From Streptomyces sp. A 4/2 (GTDB taxonomy: Bacteria > Actinomycetota > Actinomycetes > Streptomycetales > Streptomycetaceae), in assembly GCF_940670765.1 (NCBI RefSeq), contig NZ_CALNVW010000017.1, forward strand, positions 124,001-188,000: a stretch of DNA of 64,000 nt, read 5' to 3'. Made by a program: the position numbers and the translations under genes. Shown piece after piece: positions 41,791-50,620 of the stretch (the first letter of the stretch is position 1; the number at the start of each line of letters is the position of its first letter). The notes under the pieces are model-generated. The model saw only the letters and a program-made list of their open reading frames with translations, did no database searches and was not told where the DNA came from.

Positions 41791-42873
41791 GTGAACGACT
41801 TCCGGGTACGCGACGTGGACGTGGTGGTCATCGGCGCGGGGCAGGCCGGGCTGTCCGTCGCCTACCATCTGCGGCGGGCGGGCCTGGTGCCCGACCGTGA
41901 CTTCGTCGTACTGGATCACGCCCCGCGACCGGGCGGCGCCTGGCAGTTCCGGTGGCCCGGACTGACGTACGGCAAGGTGCACGGAATGCACTCCCTGCCC
42001 GGCATGGAGCTGACGGACGCCGACGGGAGCCGGCCGTCGTCCGAGGTGGTGGGTGACTACTTCGCGGCGTACGAGGACGCCTTCGAGCTGCGGGTGCGCC
42101 GGCCGGTCGAGGTCGCAGCCGTCCGCGAGGGCGCTGCCGGACGACTGCGCGTGGAGACGTCGCAGGGGGTCTGGTCGACACGGGCGGTGGTCAACGCCAC
42201 GGGCACCTGGGACCGGCCGTTCTGGCCGCGGTATCCCGGCCAGGAGACCTTCCTCGGCAGGCAGTTGCACACGTCCGGGTACCGCGGTCCGCAGGAGTTC
42301 ACCGGCCGGCGGGTGGTCGTGGTGGGCGGCGGCGCGTCCGGAACCCAGCATCTGATGGAGATCGCCGAGGTCGCCGAGGCGACGACCTGGGTGACCCGGC
42401 GGCCCCCGGTCTTCCGGGAGGGTCCGTTCGACGCGGAGCAGGGGCGCGCCGCCGTCGCGAGGGTCGAGGAACGGGTACGGGAGGGGCTTCCCCCGCAGAG
42501 TGTCGTGGCCGTGACCGGGCTGCCGGTGAACGACGCGATCCGGGCCGCGCGCGCCGAGGGCGTACTCGACCGCCTTCCGATGTTCGACCGGATCACACCG
42601 GACGGGGTGGCCTGGGACGACGGACGCACGGTGGCCGCGGACCGCATTCTCTGGGCCACCGGTTTCCGGGCCGCGATAGATCACCTGTCGCCGTTGAAGC
42701 TCCGTGAGCCGGGCGGCGGCATCCGCATGGAGGGCACCCGCGCCGCGCGTGACGAGCGGATCCACCTGGTCGGATACGGCCCTTCGGCTTCCACGATCGG
42801 CGCCAACCGGGCCGGCCGGGCCGCCGTCCGCGACATCGGGCGGCTGTTGGAGCGCGTACCGGCGCCGGTCTGA
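41791..42873 (+). CDS. FAD/NAD(P)-binding oxidoreductase, monooxygenase-like (360 aa)
   Basis: The FAD Rossmann motif is VVVIGAGQAGLSVAYHL (near the N-terminus), and a second dinucleotide motif is VVVVGGGASGTQHL (about 172-185). NATGTWDRPFWPRYPGQETF lies between, and a late ATGFR motif (LWATGFRAAIDHL) precedes the C-terminal GYGPSASTIGANRAG. This layout matches flavin monooxygenase/CzcO-like single-component enzymes. The substrate is unknown. GTG 41791 is the only sensible start (upstream TAGGTGAAAC). It is divergent from yjbQ across a repeat-filled promoter. Confidence 0.88.
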   Translation: MNDFRVRDVDVVVIGAGQAGLSVAYHLRRAGLVPDRDFVVLDHAPRPGGAWQFRWPGLTYGKVHGMHSLPGMELTDADGSRPSSEVVGDYFAAYEDAFELRVRRPVEVAAVREGAAGRLRVETSQGVWSTRAVVNATGTWDRPFWPRYPGQETFLGRQLHTSGYRGPQEFTGRRVVVVGGGASGTQHLMEIAEVAEATTWVTRRPPVFREGPFDAEQGRAAVARVEERVREGLPPQSVVAVTGLPVNDAIRAARAEGVLDRLPMFDRITPDGVAWDDGRTVAADRILWATGFRAAIDHLSPLKLREPGGGIRMEGTRAARDERIHLVGYGPSASTIGANRAGRAAVRDIGRLLERVPAPV

Positions 42874-43069
42874 CACCCATGGTTTCTTCATTCAGTGCTA
42901 CGAACACACGAACAGGGGATCGGGTGTTCGCTGGAACGTGTGGTCGTACGGGATTTGGTTGCTCAACTACCCCACGAAGCAACATGCTTACTGAGCGCAA
43001 GCGACGAGCTGCAGATCTCGCAGGCGCAGTCCCACTGCACGAAACCATGTACTAGGAGAACGCACCATC

Positions 43070-43129
43070 ATGAACTTCCTCACCAACCTGCTCGCCGGCA
43101 TCGTCCACTTCGTGGGCTGGCTCGTCTGA
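43070..43129 (+). CDS. 19-aa hydrophobic peptide gene
   Basis: The complete ORF is ATG to TGA: MNFLTNLLAGIVHFVGWLV. AGGAG lies 10 nt upstream (actAGGAGaacgcaccatcATG), and a strong hairpin terminator follows 15 bp after the stop, so the tiny ORF has the full layout of a gene. The peptide is amphipathic to hydrophobic, with one His and one Trp, and could insert in the membrane. It resembles in style phenol-soluble-modulin-like or type I toxin-like peptides, but that is only a comparison. It lies alone between the flavoprotein gene and a convergent ABC exporter gene. Confidence 0.65.
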   Translation: MNFLTNLLAGIVHFVGWLV

Positions 43130-43144
43130 CACCCGTCCTGACCG

Positions 43145-43180
43145 GCGCCGTCGCTTCCCGTCCCACGGGAGCGGCGGCGC
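43145..43180 (+). terminator. Hairpin terminator after the 19-aa peptide gene
   Basis: Stem arms GCGCCGTCGCTTCCCGT and ACGGGAGCGGCGGCGC pair with one G-T pair and one bulged T around a CCC loop. The hairpin lies between convergent genes and may serve both. Confidence 0.8.
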
Positions 43181-43200
43181 TGTCGTGTTTCACCGGGCCG

Positions 43201-45003
43201 TCACACGGCCGGTGCCAGCTCACTGTCCCTGCGGACCAGCGCGGCGTACCGGCCGTCGAGGCGGAGCAGTTCCCCGTGCGTGCCCCGCTCGGCGACCTGC
43301 CCGGCGTCCAGCACCACGATCTGGTCGGCATCCCTGACCGTGGAGAGCCGGTGCGCGATGGTGATGGTGGTGCGGCCCGCGGAGAGTCCGTCGATGGCCT
43401 GCTGGACGGCGTGTTCGGTGCGGGTGTCCAGGGCGCTGGTCGCCTCGTCGAGGATCAGCACCGGCGGATCGCGCAGGATCGTACGGGCGATGGCCAGACG
43501 CTGCTTCTCCCCACCGGAGAACCGGTAGCCACGCTCGCCGACCAGGGTCTCGTACCCGTCGGGCAGCGAAGCGATGTGGTCGTGGATCTGCGCCGTCCGG
43601 GCGGCCTCTTCGAGTTCCGCGTCGGTGGCGTCCGGTTTGGCGAAGCGCAGGTTGTCGGCGACCGACGCGTGGAAGAGGTACGTCTCCTGGGAGACGACGC
43701 CCACGGCACGGGCCAGCGTGGCGAAGTCGAGCTCGCGCACGTCGACGCCGTCGAGGGTGACCCGGCCGCCCGTCACGTCGTACAGCCGCGGCACCAGATA
43801 GCTGAGCGTGGACTTGCCCGAGCCCGTGGGTCCGACGACCGCGAGGCTGCCACCCGCGGGCACCTCGATGTCGATGGCGGCCAGGGTGGGGCCGCTCTTC
43901 TCGTCGTATCCGAAGTCGACGTCCTGGAAGCGCACTTCGCCGCGGACCTTGTCCAGTCGGACCGGGTGTTCGGGCTCGGTGATGTCCACCGGCAGATCCA
44001 GGTACTCGAATATCCGCTGGAAGAGGGCGAGCGAGGTCTGCATGTCCACACCCGTCGACAGCAGGCTCACGGCCGGCCGGAAGAGGCCCTGCTGGAGCGA
44101 GACGAAAGCGACGAGCGTGCCGATCGAGACCTGGGGGCCGCCCTCCTGGAGCGCCAGGCCGGCCGCCCAGTAGATGACGGCCGGCATGGCGGCCATGACG
44201 ATGCCGATCGTCGACATCCGCCAGCGTCCCGCCATGCTGGAGCGCACTTCGAGGTCGACCAGCTGCTCGGACTCCTCGGTGAAGCTCTTGGTGAGGGAGT
44301 CCGCGCGGCCCATGGTGCGGCCGAGCAGAATGCCGCTGACGGACAGCGACTCGGTGACCGTGGCGGCCATCACCGCCATCTGCTTCTGCCGTTGCGTCGT
44401 GATCCTCTTGCGCTCGCGGCCGACCCTGCGGCTGATCCAGACGAACACCGGGAGCAGCAGCATCGAGACGATCGTCAGCCGCCAGTCGAGGGCGAGCATC
44501 GCGACCACCGTGGCGATCACAGCGGTGAGGTTGGAGACCAGGGAGGTCGCGGTGGAGGTGACGGTCGCCTGCATGCCGCCGATGTCGTTGGCGATACGGG
44601 ACTGGACCTCACCGGTGCGCGTCCTGGTGAAGAAGGCGAGCGGCATGCGCTGGAGCTGGGTGTAGACGGCGGTGCGCAGGTCGTGCATGACGCGCTGGCC
44701 GACCGTGGTCGAGATCAGGGTCTGGAGGACTCCGAAGACGCTGTTGACCACGGCCGTGACGATCATGCCCAGGGCGAGCAGGCTCAGCAGCCCGGTGCGG
44801 TTCTGCGGGATCGCGGTGTCGAGGATTTCGCGCAGCATGAACGGCGAAGCGACCGAGACCAGCGACGACGCGCAGACGAGCAGTCCGACGAGCGCCAGGC
44901 GTGCGCGGTAGGGGCGGAAGAGCCGGACGATGCGCCGCAGTTCGGCGGGCGGCTGCCCGGCGTCACGGGGTGGAGGCGTCCAGTCGGGGCGATCGGGTTT
45001 CAT
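43201..45003 (-). CDS. ABC exporter, fused TMD-NBD (600 aa)
   Basis: This is a half-transporter with an exporter-type membrane domain (about 35-335, six helices, FFTRTRTGEVQSRIANDIGG coupling region) and a full ATPase domain. Walker A is GPTGSGKST (about 388-396), the Q-loop region VSQETYLFHASV, the signature FSGGEKQRLAIAR, Walker B VLILDEATSALD, and H-loop TIAHRLSTV. All motifs are canonical, so a homodimer should be active. ATG 45003 has GAAGGAG upstream. It is divergent from a MarR gene across an inverted repeat and is probably a MarR-controlled drug or lipid efflux pump. Confidence 0.93.
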   Translation of the reverse strand: MKPDRPDWTPPPRDAGQPPAELRRIVRLFRPYRARLALVGLLVCASSLVSVASPFMLREILDTAIPQNRTGLLSLLALGMIVTAVVNSVFGVLQTLISTTVGQRVMHDLRTAVYTQLQRMPLAFFTRTRTGEVQSRIANDIGGMQATVTSTATSLVSNLTAVIATVVAMLALDWRLTIVSMLLLPVFVWISRRVGRERKRITTQRQKQMAVMAATVTESLSVSGILLGRTMGRADSLTKSFTEESEQLVDLEVRSSMAGRWRMSTIGIVMAAMPAVIYWAAGLALQEGGPQVSIGTLVAFVSLQQGLFRPAVSLLSTGVDMQTSLALFQRIFEYLDLPVDITEPEHPVRLDKVRGEVRFQDVDFGYDEKSGPTLAAIDIEVPAGGSLAVVGPTGSGKSTLSYLVPRLYDVTGGRVTLDGVDVRELDFATLARAVGVVSQETYLFHASVADNLRFAKPDATDAELEEAARTAQIHDHIASLPDGYETLVGERGYRFSGGEKQRLAIARTILRDPPVLILDEATSALDTRTEHAVQQAIDGLSAGRTTITIAHRLSTVRDADQIVVLDAGQVAERGTHGELLRLDGRYAALVRRDSELAPAV

Positions 45004-45119
45004 GGGCTCCTTCGGCAGACAGCTGAGGAAACGACAGCACCGGGCGTCGCGAGAAGCGGACATCAGCGGCGGAGGGGCGTCACAGGCAGTGCGACGGCCG
45101 GGCCGGGGCAGGACTTTGC

Positions 45120-45146
45120 GAGCATAGCTCACTGTTACCTATGCTC
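45120..45146. promoter_or_regulatory. Probable MarR operator
   Basis: A perfect 8-bp inverted repeat, GAGCATAG-N11-CTATGCTC, lies between the divergent ABC exporter (start 45003) and MarR (start 45179) genes. Its length and position fit a MarR dimer site that would control both promoters. It overlaps the AT-richer ACTGTTACCTATGCTCACAA promoter region. Confidence 0.65.
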
Positions 45147-45178
45147 ACAATGTACAAGGTCCTGATATTGTTCCCGGC

Positions 45179-45634
45179 ATGTCATCACCTGCTGGTGCAC
45201 CCGACACCGACGGCCTGCTGGCCGAGCAGCTCCTCCGGCTGACCCGGAGACTGCACCGGATCCACAAGCACCATCTGGAGCCGGTCGGTATCACCCCCGC
45301 CCAGTCCCGGCTGCTGCGCACCGTCTCGCACTGCGCCGAGCCGCCGCGCATGGCCGATCTCGCCCAGCGGCTGGAGGTGGTGCCCCGCGCCGTGACCAGC
45401 CTCGTCGATGCCCTGGAGGAGAGCGGCAGCGTCCGCCGCGTGCCCGATCCGACCAACCGCCGCGTGGTACGGATCGAGCTCACCGACAGCGGGCGGGCCA
45501 CCCTGCGCGCCCTGCGCGCCGCGCGCCGAGGCGCCGCGGAGGAGATCCTTGCGCCACTCTCCGCGGAGCAGCGCGAGGTGCTCGGGGAGCTGTTGTCCAC
45601 ACTCATGGACGGCCCGCCCGGCCACCACCGCTGA
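45179..45634 (+). CDS. MarR-family regulator (151 aa)
   Basis: The winged helix-turn-helix of the MarR family covers about residues 15-130: LHRIHKHHLEPVGITPAQSRLLRTV, MADLAQRLEVVPRAVTSLVDALEESGSV and the wing VPDPTNRRVVRIELTDSGRATL. MarR proteins repress neighbouring efflux genes and are released by phenolic or lipophilic ligands. The divergent ABC exporter is the obvious target. No strong ribosome site is visible before ATG 45179. Confidence 0.92.
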   Translation: MSSPAGAPDTDGLLAEQLLRLTRRLHRIHKHHLEPVGITPAQSRLLRTVSHCAEPPRMADLAQRLEVVPRAVTSLVDALEESGSVRRVPDPTNRRVVRIELTDSGRATLRALRAARRGAAEEILAPLSAEQREVLGELLSTLMDGPPGHHR

Positions 45635-45706
45635 ACCGCCGCACCGTCCGTCTCTGCTCTGTCCCAGATTTTTCCTGTCCGAAAGTTGCACGAGGGGAAC
45701 TGCCAG

Positions 45707-48655
45707 ATGCCGCTGCTGGAGCCGAAGCCCGGCGCACTCCGTCCGCGTACGGGCGGAACGCCGTCACCCGACCGGGTGCCCGACGCGGGCGCGGCCGGGA
45801 CGCCGGAACCGCTGCGCGGTGAGCTGGTCGCGCTGCTCGGTGCGGAGAAGGTGCTGTCGAAGGTCTCCGACCTCGTGCGCTACGCCTCCGATGCGAGCCC
45901 CTACCGCTTCGTCCCCCGGGTCGTGGTGATCGCGGAGGACGTCGACGACATCGCGTCCGTCCTCTCGTACGCGCACGGCACGGGCCACGAAGTGGTGTTC
46001 CGGGCCGCCGGCACCTCGCTCAACGGGCAGGCCCAGGGCGAGGACATCCTCGTCGACGTACGCCGCCACTGGTCGGGCATCGAGGTCCTGGACGACGGGG
46101 CACGGGCCCGGATCCGGCCGGGCACCACCGTGGTGCGGGCCAACGCCACGCTCGCCCGGCACGGCCGGATCCTCGGCCCCGACCCGGCCAGTGCGATCGC
46201 CTGCACCCTCGGGGGCGTCGTCGCCAACAACGCGTCGGGCATGACCGCGGGCACCACCCGCAACTCGTACCGCACGCTGGCCTCGCTGACCTTCGTCCTG
46301 CCGGGCGGCACCGTCGTCGACACGGCGGCCCCCTCCGCCGACGAGGACCTCGCGGCGGCCGAGCCCGAGCTGTGCGCGGGGCTGCTCGCGATCAAGGCCG
46401 AGATCGAGGCGGACCCGGAGCTCACCGCCCGCATCCGTGCCAAGTACGAGATCAAGAACACCAACGGGTACCGGCTGGACGCCTTCCTGGACGGCGCGAC
46501 GCCGGTCGAGATCCTGCGCGGGCTGATGGTCGGCTCCGAGGGCACCTTCGGCTTCATCTCCGAGGTCGTCTTCGACACCCTGCCGCTGGACCGCAAGCTG
46601 TCCACCGCGCTGCTCTTCTTCCCGACCCTGCGTGCCGCGGCGGCGGCCGTCCCGCTGTTCAACGAGGCCGGTGCCATGGCCGTCGAGCTGATGGACGGCA
46701 ATACGCTGCGCGCCTCGGTGAGCGTCGAGGGCGTGCCCGCCGACTGGGCCGGGCTGCCCAAGGAGACGACGGCGCTGCTCGTCGAGTTCCGGGCGCCCGA
46801 CGAAGCGGGCCGGGAGGCGTACGAGCGGGTGGCGGCCGAGGCCGTCGCGGGGCTCGAACTGGTCGCGCCCGTCGCGTCGGTGACCAATGAGTTCACCCGT
46901 GACCCCAAGGTCATCGCCGGCTACTGGAAGGCCCGCAAGGCATTCGTCACCGCGGTGGGCGGCGCCCGCCCGTCCGGTACGACGCTGATCACCGAGGACT
47001 TCGCCGTCCCGCCGTCGAAGCTCGCCGACGCCTGTACGGCGCTCGTCGAATTGCAGACCCGGCACGGTTTCGAGGCCGCCGTGGCCGGTCACGCCGCGCA
47101 CGGCAATCTGCACTTCCTGCTGGCCTTCGACGCTGCGCTGCCCGCGGACGTGGCGCGCTACGCCGCGTTCATGGACGACTTCTGCCGGCTGACGGTCGAG
47201 CGTTTCGACGGCTCCCTCAAGGCCGAGCACGCCACGGGCCGCAACATCGCACCGTTCCTGGAGCTCGAATGGGGCCCGAAGGCGACCGAGCTGATGTGGC
47301 GCATCAAGCAGGTCATCGACCCCGACGGGGTGCTCGCGCCGCGCATCGTCCTCGACCGGGACCCCGAGGCCCATCTGCGCGGTCTCAAGACCATTCCCGA
47401 GGTCGAGCTGATCGCGGACCCCTGTATCGAGTGCGGCTTCTGCGAACCGACCTGCCCCAGCCACGACGTGACCACCACTCCGCGCCAACGGATCGTGCTG
47501 CGCCGGGAGATGATGCGCCAGTCCCCCGGCTCCCCGGTCGAGAACGGGCTGCTGGACGCGTACGGGTACGACGCGGTGGACACCTGCGCGGGCGACTCCA
47601 CCTGCAAGCTGGCCTGTCCGGTCGGCATCGACACGGGCGCGCTGATGAAGGACTTCCGCCACCGGCGGCACACCCCGCGCGAGGAGCGGATCGCCGCGCT
47701 GACCGCCAAGAACTTCAAGGCGGTCGAGGCCGCGGCCCGGCTCGCGGTGGGCGCCGCGGACCGGATCAGTGACCGGCTGCTGGAGTCGGTCACCGGCCTC
47801 GCCCGCAAGGCGGTGCGCCCGGACCTGGTGCCCGAGTGGCTGCCGGAGATTCCTGGCGCCGCCGCCCGTAGGCTCCCGCGCACCTCGCGCAAGGGCGCGA
47901 CCGCGGTCTACTACCCGGCGTGCGTCAACCGGATCTTCGGCGGACCGGCCGATTTCCGCGGGCCGTCGCTCCCCCAGGCCGTCGTGGCCCTCGCCGAGCG
48001 GGCCGGGCAGCCGGTGTGGATCCCCGAGGACGTCGCGGGGACCTGCTGCGCGACGATCTGGCACTCCAAGGGGTACGACGAGGGCAACACCCTGATGGCC
48101 AATCGCATCGTCGAGGCCGCCTGGGGCTGGACCGGTGGGGGCAAGTACCCGCTGATCGTCGACGCCTCCTCCTGCACACTGGGCATCGCCCACGAGGTGG
48201 TGCCCTACCTCAGCGACGACAACCGGGAACTGCACCGCGAGTTGAAGATCGTCGACTCGGTCGTCTGGGCCGCCGACGAACTCCTCCCCCGGCTCACGGT
48301 GCTGCGCAAGGCCGGTTCGGCCGTCCTGCACCCCACCTGTTCGATGCAGCACCTCGGCGACGAGGCCGAGTTGCGGGCGGTCGCCGAGGCGTGCGCCGAG
48401 GAGGTCGTCGTGCCGGACGACGTCGGGTGCTGCGCGTTCGCCGGGGACCGCGGGATGCTCCACAAGGAACTCACCGAGTCGGCGACCGCCCGCGAGGCCG
48501 CCGAGGTCAAGGCGAGGGATTTCGACGCCCATCTCTCGGCGAACCGGATGTGCGAGGTCGGCATGGACCATGCGACGGGCCGCAGTTACTACTCCGTCCT
48601 GCTGGAGCTGGAGCGGGCCACCCGCCCCGGCCCGGCGTACCTCCGGCGCAGCTGA
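45707..48655 (+). CDS. FAD-binding and Fe-S-binding oxidoreductase, D-lactate/glycolate dehydrogenase type (982 aa)
   Basis: This is a large fusion enzyme. An FAD-binding PCMH domain (about 65-250, FRAAGTSLNGQAQGEDILVD, GGVVANNASGMTAG) is followed by an FAD-oxidase C domain (HAAHGNLHFLLAFD). A [4Fe-4S] ferredoxin-like pair comes next (CIECGFCEPTCPS, about 575; CKLACPVGID, about 630), then a CCG/heterodisulfide-reductase-like domain with GTCCATIWHSKGY and DVGCCAFAGDRG. The family oxidises D-lactate or another D-2-hydroxy acid and passes electrons to the respiratory chain. ATG 45707 (GAGGGGAAC upstream) is preferred over TTG 45686. It follows the MarR gene by 72 bp but may have its own promoter. 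Confidence 0.92.
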   Translation: MPLLEPKPGALRPRTGGTPSPDRVPDAGAAGTPEPLRGELVALLGAEKVLSKVSDLVRYASDASPYRFVPRVVVIAEDVDDIASVLSYAHGTGHEVVFRAAGTSLNGQAQGEDILVDVRRHWSGIEVLDDGARARIRPGTTVVRANATLARHGRILGPDPASAIACTLGGVVANNASGMTAGTTRNSYRTLASLTFVLPGGTVVDTAAPSADEDLAAAEPELCAGLLAIKAEIEADPELTARIRAKYEIKNTNGYRLDAFLDGATPVEILRGLMVGSEGTFGFISEVVFDTLPLDRKLSTALLFFPTLRAAAAAVPLFNEAGAMAVELMDGNTLRASVSVEGVPADWAGLPKETTALLVEFRAPDEAGREAYERVAAEAVAGLELVAPVASVTNEFTRDPKVIAGYWKARKAFVTAVGGARPSGTTLITEDFAVPPSKLADACTALVELQTRHGFEAAVAGHAAHGNLHFLLAFDAALPADVARYAAFMDDFCRLTVERFDGSLKAEHATGRNIAPFLELEWGPKATELMWRIKQVIDPDGVLAPRIVLDRDPEAHLRGLKTIPEVELIADPCIECGFCEPTCPSHDVTTTPRQRIVLRREMMRQSPGSPVENGLLDAYGYDAVDTCAGDSTCKLACPVGIDTGALMKDFRHRRHTPREERIAALTAKNFKAVEAAARLAVGAADRISDRLLESVTGLARKAVRPDLVPEWLPEIPGAAARRLPRTSRKGATAVYYPACVNRIFGGPADFRGPSLPQAVVALAERAGQPVWIPEDVAGTCCATIWHSKGYDEGNTLMANRIVEAAWGWTGGGKYPLIVDASSCTLGIAHEVVPYLSDDNRELHRELKIVDSVVWAADELLPRLTVLRKAGSAVLHPTCSMQHLGDEAELRAVAEACAEEVVVPDDVGCCAFAGDRGMLHKELTESATAREAAEVKARDFDAHLSANRMCEVGMDHATGRSYYSVLLELERATRPGPAYLRRS

Positions 48656-48769
48656 ACCGCGCCCGGGATCCATCCGGGCGGCCGTCCGCGCGGGAAATTC
48701 GATTGCCCTGAACAGTGCTGAAGCGCGAACCTTGCACGGTTTGAGCCAACCACCGATTCATGGGGCGTC

Positions 48770-50620
48770 ATGCAGATTCGAGATCTTCCTTATCCGGATC
48801 CGGGTGATCCCGACGTACGGTCCGGGCCCCGTTTCCTCTACTGGCTCGGACGCAATCAGCTGGTCGGCCAGTTCAAGTCGCTCGGCTGGGGGCTGCTCCA
48901 CCAGTGCGGGATCGCCGGGCTGCCGCTGGCCGTCGGCTTCGCCGTGCAGGCCGTGGTCGACCGCTCGGGTGGTCGTCTCGCCCTCTCCGGCGGGCTGATT
49001 CTGCTGCTCGGCGCCGTGATCGCGGTGGGCGACACCATGCTGCACCGGACCGCCGTCACCAACTGGATCACCGCGGCGGCCCGGGTCCAGCAACTCCTCG
49101 CGCGGAAGACCGCCGAACTCGGGTCGGCGCTGACCCGCCGGGTCGCGGCGGGCGAGGTCGTCGCGGTGTCCACGGGCGACGTCGAGAAGATCGGCTGGTT
49201 CGTCGAGGCGCTCTCCCGCTTCGCCGCCGCGGCGACGGCGCTGGTCATCATCTGCGTCGGGCTGGTCCTCTACCTGCCGTCGCTGGGTGTGGTGGTGGCG
49301 CTCGCGATGCCCGTACTGGCCCTGGCCGTACTGCCGTTGCTCTCCACCGCCACCGCGCGGGCCGACGTGCAGCGCGAGAAGGCCGGGCGGGCGACCGAGC
49401 TGGCCTCGGACACCGTCGCGGGTCTGCGCGTACTGCGCGGCATCGGCGGCGAGGAACTGTTCCTCGGCCGCTACCGGAGTGCCTCCCAGGAGGTGCGCAG
49501 GGCGGCCGTGCGCAGTGCCCGGATGTGGGCGCTGATCTCGGGAATCCAGGTGCTGCTGCCCGGACTGCTGCTGATCGGGGTGGTCTGTTACGGCGCGAAG
49601 CTCGCCGCCGACGGACGCATCGAGGTCGGTCAGCTCGTCACCGTGTACAGCGCGGTGACCCTGCTGCTCTTCCCGCTGCGGCACTTCCAGGAGATCGCCA
49701 TGGCGTACTCCTTCTCCCGGCCCTCGGCCAAGCGGGCGGCACGGGTGCTGGCGCTGGAGCGCACCACGTACGACACCCGCGCGTACGAGGGCACGGCGGG
49801 CGGTGTTCCGAGCGGGGATCTCTACGACCCGGCGACCGGACTGCTGGCGACCGGCGGTGACTTCACCGCTGTGGTGTGCGGGGACCCGGACGCGGCCGGC
49901 GCACTGGCCGAACGCCTCGGCGGGCATCCCGCGGCCGAGGAAGAGGCGCAGCGGCCTCCTTCGGTGCTGCTCGGCGGGGTCGCCCTCGACGAGCTGCCAC
50001 TGGACACCGCCCGTACGGCTGTCCTGGTGCAGGACAAGGACCCGGTACTGCTGTCGGGCACCTTGCGGGAGCTGCTCGATGTGCCGTCGTCCGGCAAGGT
50101 GACGGCCGACGACGCGCTGGCCGCGGCTCAGTGCGGGGATGTTCTGCAGGCTCTCGCCCAGGCGTCCGTGGAGCCGGGCGGGGACCCCATGCGGACGCGG
50201 ATCACCGAGCGCGGCAGGTCGCTGTCCGGCGGGCAGCGGCAGCGCCTCGCCCTGGCCCGCTCGCTGGTGACCGACCCGGAGGCGCTGGTGCTCGACGAAC
50301 CGACCTCGGCCGTCGACTCACACACCGAGGCCCGGGTCGCGCAGGGCGTGAAGCAGCTGCGCGGCGGGCGTACGACGGTGGTCTTCGCCTCGTCACCGCT
50401 GCTGCTCGACCAGGCGGACCGGGTGGTGTTCGTGCACGAGGGCACGGTCGCCGCGGTCGGCACGCACCGCGAACTGCTGGGCGCCGAACCGCTCTACCGC
50501 GCGGTCGTCACCCGCGAGGCCGACGACACCGAACACACCGAGAGCACCATGAGCGCCAAGAGCACCAGCAACACCGAAGACACCGTGCAAGCCTTCGCGG
50601 ACATCGAGGAGTCGGCATGA
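48770..50620 (+). CDS. ABC exporter subunit with degenerate Walker A (616 aa)
   Basis: The exporter membrane domain (about 40-330) is followed by a nucleotide-binding domain in which the Walker A loop is lost: the expected GxxGxGKST is VVCGDPDAAGAL (about 366). The signature is canonical (SLSGGQRQRLALARS) and Walker B intact (ALVLDEPTSAVD), but the H-loop His is replaced (VVFASSPL). The C-terminal tail is Thr/Ser/Glu-rich. It overlaps the next gene by ATGA. Together they form a heterodimeric exporter in which this subunit contributes the good signature. Confidence 0.9.
   Translation: MQIRDLPYPDPGDPDVRSGPRFLYWLGRNQLVGQFKSLGWGLLHQCGIAGLPLAVGFAVQAVVDRSGGRLALSGGLILLLGAVIAVGDTMLHRTAVTNWITAAARVQQLLARKTAELGSALTRRVAAGEVVAVSTGDVEKIGWFVEALSRFAAAATALVIICVGLVLYLPSLGVVVALAMPVLALAVLPLLSTATARADVQREKAGRATELASDTVAGLRVLRGIGGEELFLGRYRSASQEVRRAAVRSARMWALISGIQVLLPGLLLIGVVCYGAKLAADGRIEVGQLVTVYSAVTLLLFPLRHFQEIAMAYSFSRPSAKRAARVLALERTTYDTRAYEGTAGGVPSGDLYDPATGLLATGGDFTAVVCGDPDAAGALAERLGGHPAAEEEAQRPPSVLLGGVALDELPLDTARTAVLVQDKDPVLLSGTLRELLDVPSSGKVTADDALAAAQCGDVLQALAQASVEPGGDPMRTRITERGRSLSGGQRQRLALARSLVTDPEALVLDEPTSAVDSHTEARVAQGVKQLRGGRTTVVFASSPLLLDQADRVVFVHEGTVAAVGTHRELLGAEPLYRAVVTREADDTEHTESTMSAKSTSNTEDTVQAFADIEESA

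Noticed and set aside
42895..45165. 756-codon plus-strand frame across the ABC exporter gene
   Set aside because: It overlaps a canonical ABC transporter on the other strand and contains only repetitive His/Arg/Gly/Glu-rich residues.
45764..48673. 969-codon minus-strand frame opposite the FAD/Fe-S gene
   Set aside because: Shadow frame; the plus strand carries FAD and Fe-S motifs in order, whereas this frame has none.
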